Below, in pieces: positions 56,041 to 64,000 of a stretch of 64,000 nucleotides of DNA (its first letter is position 1; every line of letters starts with the position of its first letter). The position numbers and the translations under genes are program-made. The stretch comes from Microstegium vimineum (taxonomy: Eukaryota > Streptophyta > Magnoliopsida > Poales > Poaceae): the NCBI GenBank assembly GCA_022036555.1, contig CM039134.1:14942818-15006817 (forward strand), in the 5' to 3' direction. The notes beneath the pieces were generated by a model. The model was not told the origin of the DNA. It saw only the letters and a list, made by a program, of their open reading frames with translations, and made no database searches.

Positions 56041-58461
56041 ATGTCCCATGGGGATGGACCACCTCCCATGTTTGATGGAGACGACTTTCCTTATTGGAAA
56101 GTTCGTATGGAAGCCTATCTAGAGGCCGTTGACGTGAGCGTGCTCAATGCCGCTACAAAGGGAGGCACTCTCTTCGCGGAGGACCTCAACTTTGATAAGC
56201 ACAATGCCAAGGCGAAGAACATTCTTTTTCGTGGCATTTGCAAGGATGTCTTCAACCGAGTGCGTAATGCCAAAGACGCATTTAAGTTGTGGACCACTAT
56301 TTGTGCTCTTCACGAACGCACAAAGAGTGAGCGTGAGGAACGCTATCACTTGGTCATGGCTAAGCTCAATTCTTTTTCCATGCACGGAAATGAAAATGCA
56401 AATGAAATGTACTCACGTCTTAACATTATTGTAGAAGAATTGAATGGGCTCAGTCTTAACCAAATGGCACCGGCCGATGTGGTGCGCAAGATTCTTTGTG
56501 TCTTGCCCATTGAGAAGTATGGACACATCGTCACGGTTCTTCACCAAGGGGACCTCTCCGCCGCTACACCAACACAAATCTTGGGCAAGATCAATGCCCA
56601 TGAAATGTACATGAAGATTGGTGATGGTGGATCTTCTTCCTCCTCCAAGAAGAAAGAAAAAGAGAAGGAGGAGAAGAAGGACTTGGCACTCAAGGCATCC
56701 TCCTCGGAGAAGTACAAGATGCAAATTGTGTATGAGAGTGCAAGTGATGAAGAGGATGATGATGACCTCGCTCTCATGGTGAAGAAGACAACAAAGATGT
56801 GGAAGAGGCTAAACAAGAATGGAGTCAAGTTTGACTCAAAGAAGAAGAAATTCTTCACAAGCTCTTCAAGAAAGCCTCTCTCCAAGATGGATTGCTACAA
56901 TTGTGGCAAACTTAGACGCCTGGCTCATGCTTGCCCCGAAGAGAAGAAAGACAAGTACAAGAACAAGAAATTTAACAACAAGTTCAAGTACAACAAGGGC
57001 AACAAAGATGAGTCAAGTGATGAGGAGAAGAAGGATGACAAGTCATTCAAGAAGAAGAAGAACTTCAACTTCCACAAGAAGAAGAAGAAGAATGGCAAAG
57101 CCTACATTGTTGGTGATTGGCTCACTGACATTGAAGACACAAGTGACTCATCTAGAGATGAGAGTGAAGATGAGAAGGTGGCTGCCTTGGTGATTGGGTC
57201 ATCTACTCCACCGTCACCTCCTCCATCATCTTCGGGCTCATCCTCTACACACCTATGCCTTATGGCCAAAGGTGACAAGAAGGTACAAAAAGAGGATAGT
57301 GATGATGAGGCTAACTCTAGTGATGATAGTGATGATGAGTTTGAGGCACCTTCCTATGATGAGCTAATTGTGATTTGCAACAAATACACTAAGCTCATTA
57401 GAAAGTATAAAACTAAAAGTGAAACATTAGAGAAAGCCAACGATAACTTGCATGCTAAACTTGATGACTTGTCTAGTGCTAATGATGATTTGAAGCTTGA
57501 GAACAAATCTCTCTCATCTAGCACTAGGGAGCTCAAAGCCTCACTCAAGCAAGCTAATGAGAAACATGATAAGCTTGAGAGGTCAACACAAGAGCTCCAT
57601 ACAAGATACAACTTGCTAAAAGATGACTACAACCAAGTTAGAAATGAACATGGAACACTTGTGATAGCTAACGAATTGCTTACAAATGATCTTGCTACAC
57701 ATGTTGCTATTAACCCGGTTGTTAAGTGTCATATAGCTACTTCATGTGAGGACTTGCTTAATGAAGTTGCTAGTGAGCAAAATGCTAAGTGCAAGGGCAA
57801 GAAGGTAGTTGAGGCTGAAAAGTATGATGACTATGTGAAGATGAGGTAAGAGAACTCCAAGCTCAAGGAAGAGCTAATCAACCTCAAAGCAAACAAGCCA
57901 TTCACCATCGAGTCGGCCAAGCAAGATGACAAAGATGCAATCACCTTGATCAACTCGCTCAAAGAAGAGAATGCAAAGCTCAAGGTTGAGAAGATCAAGC
58001 TTGCAGGTGTAATGGAGAAGTTCACCAAGGGCCACAACCTCCAAAGTGAGCTCTTAATAAACACTATCATGAAGACCGACAAGTTTGGCATTGGGTTCAA
58101 GGAGAACCAAATCATGAAGGCCAAGGTCAAGATAGAAGCTAAGAACTACTACAAGAACAAAGCCATGAGGAACAACTATGACACACCAAAGCCTAAGCCC
58201 AAAAAGTGCTTTAGATGTGATCAAGAGGTTCACTTTGAATTCCAATGCAAGACTCCACCTCCCAAGACCTTTCCCAAGCACACAAGGTCTTTTGCTCATG
58301 ATGCACACTTCATCATCAACAAGGACTCCAAGGGTAGACCCCAAGTTTTGTTTCTCGGTCCTAAGATGAAGAACAAGCCCAAAGTGCTATGGGTTGCTAA
58401 GGAGTTGGTGGACAAGGCTATGGGACCTCGCCAAGTGTGGGTTCCCAAACAACAAGCTTAA
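56041..58461 (+). pseudogene. gag region of element 5, one in-frame stop
   Basis: The ATG at 56041 opens 602 codons: a copia capsid-like region (FDGDDFPYWKVRMEAYL near the start), a Lys-rich stretch, a zinc knuckle in which the usual His is replaced (CYNCGKLRRLAHAC), a Ser/Asp-rich part and a long coiled coil. A TAA at 57847-57849 interrupts; the same frame continues to 58461 with a second knuckle (CFRCDQEVHFEFQC, intact). The gag is longer and different from that of family X. Gag would assemble the particle and package RNA. Confidence 0.88.
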
Positions 58462-58482
58462 CTTCAAGTTGCTTGTGTGTAG

Positions 58483-60111
58483 GTGAACTACAAGACCGGT
58501 GGAAGTCATTGGGTGATTGATAATGGATGCACTCAACATATGACCGGTGACTCCCGGATGTTCACCACACTTGAGGAAGATTGTGAAGGGCAAGACAAGA
58601 TTACCTTTGGGGACAACTCAAAAGGCAAAGTGCAAGGTCTAGGCAAAGTGGCAATCTCAAATGATCAATCAATATCAAATGTCTTGCTAGTACAATCTTT
58701 GAGCTTCAACTTGCTATCGGTAGGACAACTATGTGATCTTGGTTTCCAATGTCTCTTCACTCCAAATGAGGTAGTTGTGACCAAGATTGAAGATTCATCA
58801 TTGATATTCAAAGGGTTTCGGCACAACAATCTCTACCTAGTGGACTTCACCTCAAATGAAGCTAGTTTTCAAACGTGTCTATTCTCCAAAAGCTCTTTGG
58901 GTTGGCTATGGCATAGAAGATTAGCACATGTGGGAATGTCAACCTTGAAGAATCTTGTCAAGAAGGAGATGGTTAGAGGTGTGAAAGATGTGGTGTTTGA
59001 GAAGGACAAGTTGTGTAGTGCATGTCAAGCCGGCAAGCAAGTAGCAAACACTCATCCAACCAAAGCTTTCATGTCAACCTCAAGAGTCCTAGAGCTACTT
59101 CACATGGATCTATTTGGACCTACCACCTATGCTAGCCTTGGTGGAAATTTCTTTTGCTTGGTGGTAGTTGATGACTACTCTAGGTACACTTGGGTGTTCT
59201 TCCTTCAAGACAAGGGAGAGACTCAATCAATATTCAAGAAGTTTGCAACTAGAGCCCAAAATAAGTTTGATGTGAAGATCAAGAAGATAAGAAGTGACAA
59301 TGGGACCGAGTTTGTGAACACCAAGATTGAAGATTATTGTGATGAAGTTGGAATCAAGCATGAGGTGTCTGCCACCTATACCCCTCAACAAAATGGTGTA
59401 GTAGAGAGAAAGAACCGGACACTAATCACACTTGCAAGATCAATGCTTGATGAATACAACACCCCCGAGAAGTTTTGGGCCGAAGCAATCAACACCGCAT
59501 GCTATGCGGCCAACCGGCTCTTTGTTCAAAGACTTCTCAAGAAGACCCCCTATGAGCTTGTGAATGGAAAGAAACCAGATATATCCTTCTTCCGAGTGTT
59601 TGGATGCAAAGTGTACATCTACAAGAAGCGCCAACACTTGGGCAAGTTTCAAAGGAGATGTGACATTGGTTTCTTACTTGGTTATTCTCTTAAATCCAAG
59701 GCATATCGAGTATTTAACAAAGCCTCCAGCCTAGTTGAAGAAACATATGACTTGGAGTTTGATGAAACTAATGGATCTCAAGAAGAGCATGAGAATCTTG
59801 ATGATGTAGGTGATGAACCCTTGAGGGAGGCTATGAAGAATATGCCCATTGGTGCAATCAACCCACAAGAGGTGAAAGAAATTGAAGATGATGCAAATCA
59901 AGTACCCTCTCCACCTCACATGTCTCAAGTTGATGAAGAACAAGTAAGGGAAGCACAAGAAAATACCTTCATCCCTCAAGATCAAGCCGAGACTCAAGCT
60001 AGTGATGTTGATGCACCACAACCTCCTCCCCAAATGATTGATAGAAGATCTACACCTATGCTTCAAGCTCAACCACAAGACCTCATCATAGGGAGTCCAT
60101 CAAGGGGGTAA
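58483..60111 (+). pseudogene. Protease-integrase region of element 5
   Basis: This 542-codon frame is in frame with gag but separated by the stop at 58459-58461. The protease motif reads VIDNGCTQHMTGD, where the family has D-S-G, so the active site is changed. The HHCC region (WHRRLAHVGMST, CSACQAGK) and integrase core (MDLFGP, VDDYSRYTW, SDNGTEF, QQNGVVERKN) look intact. A 1-bp frame change in the G run at about 60101-60108 ends the frame before RT. Confidence 0.88.
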
Positions 60112-60800
60112 CAACTCGATCTAGACTTGCTTCTTATGTTGAGCATCACTCTTTTGTTTCCTTTGTTGAGCCTTCTAGTGTGGAGGATGCACTTGCGGAT
60201 CCAGATTGGGTGAACGCCATGCATGAAGAGTTAAACAACTTCACCCGGAACGAAGTATGGACACTAGTAGAAAAGCCCAAAGGAGCAAGAATCATTGGCA
60301 CTAAGTGGGTGTTTAGGAACAAGCAAGATGATCAAGGCGTGGTTGTGAGAAACAAGGCAAGATTGGTGGTAAAGGGGTTCTCTCAAGTTGAAGGATTGGA
60401 TTTTTGGGAGACCTTTGCACCGGTTGCAAGACTAGAAGCCATTCTTATCCTTTTGGCATATGCTTCACATCATAAAATAAAACTTTTTCAAATGAATGTG
60501 AAGAGTGCCTTTCTAAATGGTTTCATCAATGAACTTGTTTTTGTCTCACAACCTCCCGGGTTTGAAGACCCCAATTGTCCTAATCATGTGTATAGGTTGT
60601 CCAAGGCTCTCTATGGATTGAAGCAAGCTCCAAGAGCTTGGTATGAGAGGCTAAGGGATTTCCTACTCAAGAAGGGCTTCAAGATTGGAAAAGTGGATAC
60701 CACACTCTTCACCAAGGTGCTAGATGGAGAGATCTTTGTTTGCCAAGTGTATGTCGATGACATTATATTTGGGTCAACAAACCAAGATCATAGCAAGTAA
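60112..60800 (+). pseudogene. Reverse transcriptase of element 5, inactive
   Basis: Coding-like sequence in the shifted frame, with an ATG at 60183: [54 protein letters not shown] and YVDDIIFGS. The first catalytic Asp is replaced ([10 protein letters not shown] instead of [10 protein letters not shown]). A TAA at 60798-60800 interrupts before the last part of the domain. Confidence 0.9.
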
Positions 60801-61709
60801 TTTGGTGCATTGATGTCCAAGGAGTTCGAGATGTCGATGATTGGCGAGCTAACCTTCTTCCTTGGCTTCCAAATGAAGCAATTGAGGGAGGGCACCTTCA
60901 TATCTCAAGAGAAGTACACTTATGATGTGCTCAAGAAATTTAAGATGGAGGATTGCAAGCCAATCAAGACCCCAATGCCTACTAATGGGCATCTCGATCT
61001 CGATGAGGGAGGTAAACCGATTGACCAAACTCTCTATCGTTCTATGATCGGTAGTTTACTTTACCTCACCGCATCTAGGCCGGATATCATGTTTAGTGTG
61101 TGTATGTGTGCTAGGTTTCAAGCAAGCCCTAAGGAGTCGCATCTTTGTGCGGTTAAAAGAATTCTTAGGTACATAAGGAACACCCCTATCATGGGTCTTT
61201 GGTATCCCAAAGGAGCTCCCTTCCAATTAGTTGGCTATTCCGATTCGGATTATGCCGGGTGTAAGGTTGATAGGAAGAGTACCTCCGGCGGGTGCCACAT
61301 GCTAGAAAGATCACTTGTTTCTTGGTCCTCAAAGAAGCAAAACAGTGTGGCATTGTCAACCGCCGAGGCGGAATACATTGCCACGGGAGCAAGTTGTGCA
61401 CAAATCTTATACATGACCCAAACACTTCTTGATTGCGGCGTGGTTTTAAAAGATGTTCCACTATTGTGTGATAATGAAAGCGTCGTAAAGCTTACAAACA
61501 ACCCGGTTCAATACTCTCGCACCAAGCACATAGATATTCGCCATCACTTTCTTAGAGATCATGTGGCTAGGAAAAACATAACACTAGTTGGAGTTAAGAG
61601 CGAAGATCAATTGGCGGATATCTTCACTAAACCACTCGATGAAGCAACCTTCTGTAGGTTGAGAAGCGAGTTAAATGTGCTTGATCACTCTAACTTCACT
61701 AAAAGATGA
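60801..61709 (+). pseudogene. C-terminal RT and RNase H of element 5
   Basis: This continues in the same frame after the TAA: FEMSMIGELTFFLGFQMKQL, then RNase H with GYSDSDYAGCKVD, STAEAEYIATGASC, LCDNESVVKLTNNP, RTKHIDIRHHFLRDH and LADIFTKPLDE, ending at 61709. RNase H catalytic residues appear intact. Confidence 0.9.
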
Positions 61710-62189
61710 TCTTGTGTGAACCCATCTTGCATCATGTGTAATATAATCATGTTAGTTTAGTAGTGCACATAGGCTTGGCTAACGCGGTTGAGATAACCGC
61801 CATCAAAGCGTGTGACAAATCTTAACCGCGGTTTAAACTTGCAAGCAACCTAGATTCAATTTTTGTAATGCATAGCATATGCATGTGTGTTGTTTACCGT
61901 TCTTTTTCGATCAAGTTTGAGCATCCTCTGTGTTCGTCCACTTAGGGGGAGCATTCCAAGCTCAAGACTCTTCTATACCCCTCTTGTAGCCATATGATGA
62001 CTCCTGGTTGCTTCCATTCGAATATTTTGAGCTAAAACTAAAATCTAAGCCTATGGCAAACTATTTGAAAATGAGAGTTTGAGAGATGGTTCTCATATCA
62101 AGTCCAATCAGGTGTTATTTGGATCTTATTGGGATTGGAACTTGGTTGGGAGAAAGACGCAAAAACAAAATTTGAAAAAATATATTTAA
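61710..62189 (+). other. Non-coding region after pol of element 5
   Basis: No gene. A purine run CTTAGGGGGAGCA at 61942-61954 resembles those beside the polypurine tracts. The stretch leads into the GC-rich motif array. Confidence 0.5.
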
Positions 62190-62465
62190 AAGGCGTCGGA
62201 CGCTGCCGACGGACGCTCGGCGTCAAATGTCTCAGCATCCGTCGCGATCGTCCGGAGACTGAACGTTGCCTGCTTATAGGGCGACGGACGCTCCTCAGCG
62301 TCCGTCGCGGAGCGTCCGACGCGGTCAATGCGTTTGGGCGCTTCAAACCTGTTCTGGAAGCCCGACGGACGATGCCGTCGGACGCTGTCCAAGCGTCCAT
62401 CGCAATCCGACGGAGCGTCCGTCGCTCCGCGGCGGAGCGTCCGTCGCGAACTTAAGGCGCAATTT
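62190..62465. repeat. Internal array of GCGTCCGTCGC words in element 5
   Basis: About a dozen copies of the same words as in the LTR array (GGCGTCGGACGCT, AGCGTCCGTCGCG), ending in GTCGCGAACTTAAGG (ACTTAAG at 62450-62456), like the LTR. Confidence 0.85.
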
Positions 62466-62942
62466 TTTAAAAAAATCCCCGTCTCCTCTCTCTCTCGGTC
62501 GGTTTCAGTCATCCGTACGCCGCTCTCTCCGGGCCCTAACCGCCGCACCGGCGCCGCATCTACTCGCGCCGCCACTCCCAGCGCCGTCGCGCCAAAGCTC
62601 GCGCCCAGCGCCGTCGTCCTCTTTCTAAACCCTAACTGTCGGCTTCCCCTGTACCGCTGCCGCCGTTGCCGCTCCACCGCCGGCGTGACCATCCTGCGCC
62701 GCCGCCCTTCTTCCACCTAGCGCCGCCGCGGCACCAGATCTCGCCGCCACTCCCTGCGCCGCCGCCACCCAGGCCGCCGTGCCAGAGCACGCGCCCAACA
62801 CCGCCGTCGGTGAACTTGCCTGCGGGTCCTTCACTCTGTTGAGGATTGCTTGATTGTCTTCCTTTGGGGGTGTTAGGTTGCGGATTGTGCTTTGAGATTG
62901 ACCGAGAAATCTCTCCTTCTTCCTTGCGTCACTTGGTCAGAG
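62450..62942 (+). promoter_or_regulatory. Internal LTR-like promoter and CT/GC-rich leader of element 5
   Basis: ACTTAAG, then TTTTTTAAAAAAAT (62464-62477), then a CT-rich leader (CTCCTCTCTCTCTCGG, CCCTAACCGCC, AAACCCTAAC) like the 5' UTR of a plant gene. The order matches the LTR of the same element. Overlapping long ORFs on both strands here are low-complexity and not supported. Promoter activity is inferred. Confidence 0.45.
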
Positions 62943-63197
62943 GTATGATGGCAGTTGGCAATTCGATCTTTTCTTATCTAATTCATGCTTCTCGCTAGAC
63001 ATTCTTCTCTCTAGATATATGCTTATGGTTATATACTGTATCTACCGCTCAGGTGTCAGTTGGGCAGTGACAGTGAACTCGGGGCAAACCCCGTGAGTAA
63101 GGAACGAGGCAAAGCCTCGAGAGTGTCAGTATAGGGTCGTCGAGCCACTCTTGTCTGCGTTGTGGATTTGACCAGATCGTTAGAGGTTTGATTGCAG
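62943..63197 (+). promoter_or_regulatory. Candidate leader intron before the extra ORF of element 5
   Basis: TCAGAG is followed by GTATGATGG (donor 62943) and an acceptor TTTGATTGCAG ends at 63197, ten bases before the ATG at 63208. Splice consensus only. Confidence 0.4.
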
Positions 63198-63207
63198 TGA
63201 TCAGATC

Positions 63208-64000
63208 ATGGCCAGAACGAAGAACGTCGGACCCGTTCCTGGTAGTGGTGGTGACCCTCCACCTCCACCACGTCCACCCACTGATCGGGGAAAGGGTAAG
63301 CAGAAGGTTGTGTCACGGAAGCACAAGAGGCCACTTATGGATCCAGATTCAGCAGCAGCACTTGCAGTGGCAGAGGCCGTAGAGATCGCGGAGCGAGGTG
63401 GACGTCGCGCCGGTTTGAGGCTCTTGCCTCGCCGTGGAGCGTGTCGTGAGTCTCCTACGCGTCCAGAGACAGAGCCCGCCGAGGCTACTGAGACAGAGGA
63501 GGCAGAGCTAGTCCCAGAGACTGAGCAGACAGAGGCGGTGAGTCAATCTTCGATTGGTGAGCTGATGAGCCACAGAGTTACACGGTCTAGAGGCTCTGGT
63601 GCACCACCTAGTCCTCCAGGACCTCAGCTACCAGATCCAGTGAGGCATCAGGTCAGGGTTCTCACAGCGAAGCAGGTTCAGCTACTCCGCTTCGTAGACT
63701 TTCAGTCCCGGTTCCCAGCCTAGAGAGATCCCCGTGCTGGATGTGACTTCTACACCACGGTTCACGAGGATTTCTACAGAGTGTACGTCGACACTGACGC
63801 TCCTCTTAGGGCTCACCGAGTGTGCCCACCTGCTCACATAGAGGGGTTCGGTGGTCCAGAGATTCTTTAGCACTTGTAGTACCTTCAGGGATTGTCAGAT
63901 ATGATGGGACGATCAGGAGCTTATCAAAAGGACTGGGTCTATCAGTTCTATGCCTCACTGTGGATCTCCCCTGATCACGAGTTCTTTCACTTCGGCTTTC
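63208..64000 (+). pseudogene. N-terminal part of the extra 3' ORF of element 5
   Basis: ATG, then a basic, Pro-rich head (RGKGKQKVVSRKHKRP), an Ala/Glu/Thr-rich segment and a globular part. In one constant frame three TAG codons occur (63721-63723, 63868-63870, 63877-63879) with coding-like sequence continuing to the window end, including WVYQFYASLWISPDHEFFHF, which aligns with the YQFY region of the family-X extra ORF. The continuation probably resembles positions 3-1249. The function is unknown. Confidence 0.75.

Larger units (their letters stand above)
54437..64000 (+). mobile_element. Copia element 5 (related to element 1), running off the right edge
   Basis: Order: 5' LTR, primer-binding site, gag, protease-integrase, RT, RNase H, a GC-rich motif array and leader, and the beginning of the extra 3' ORF. 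The LTR starts TGAAGAATCATGG as in element 1. Copia module order plus an extra ORF after pol points to the SIRE/Maximus-type group. Every module carries at least one inactivating change. The 3' LTR is outside the window. Confidence 0.92.

Noticed and set aside
62129..62834. ORFs on both strands of 70-180 codons before the extra ORF of element 5
   Set aside because: They run through the GCGTCCGTCGC array and the CT/GC-rich leader and have no domain; the true frame starts at 63208.

Overview
The window is nuclear DNA of a grass, most likely a panicoid of the maize/sorghum/sugarcane group. The evidence is long Ty1/copia retrotransposons with initiator-Met tRNA primer sites, Stowaway- and Tourist-like MITEs, Helitron ends, and two intronless cytosolic class I small heat-shock protein genes with very GC-rich coding sequence. 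The species call is inference. I see no prokaryotic, organellar, rRNA or tRNA gene.

Layout. (1) 1-3386 is the 3' end of a copia element, here called element 1, running in from the left: the tail of an extra 3' ORF, a polypurine tract and a 1676-bp LTR. It appears inserted in the 5' LTR of element 2, of which only the last 80 bp remain. (2) Element 2 (3387-11412, +) is a decayed family-X copia element that has lost its reverse transcriptase. (3) 11413-14620 holds a broken hAT-like transposase gene on the minus strand. (4) Element 3 (14621-34211, -) is a second family-X element with a perfect 5-bp target duplication (TATAT). It is split in its RNase H region by element 4 (19324-27051, -), a young copia element with 1242-bp LTRs and one intact 1312-codon polyprotein. 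(5) 34212-54436 is the gene-bearing island. It holds a duplicated fragment of sHSP downstream DNA (34212-35210), a miniature LTR element (36077-36732), the two sHSP genes (39425-39880 and 43559-44011, both -), several Stowaway-like MITEs, three Helitron-like 3' termini and much unassigned DNA. (6) Element 5 (54437 to beyond the window, +) is a copia element related to element 1, with gag, protease, integrase, RT and RNase H all present but mutated, and the start of its extra 3' ORF.

How the parts relate. The only likely host genes are the two sHSPs. They encode ATP-independent chaperone subunits of the cytosol, and each has a TATA box and a heat-shock-element-like array upstream. Elements 1, 2, 3 and 5 carry an extra ORF downstream of pol whose function I cannot name. 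In elements 3 and 5 the DNA just before this ORF repeats the layout of the element's own LTR promoter region: an array of short GC-rich near-palindromes, then an ACTTAAG word, a TATA-like or AT stretch, a CT-rich leader and a candidate leader intron ending at the ORF's ATG. This apparent second, internal promoter cassette is the most interesting structure in the window.
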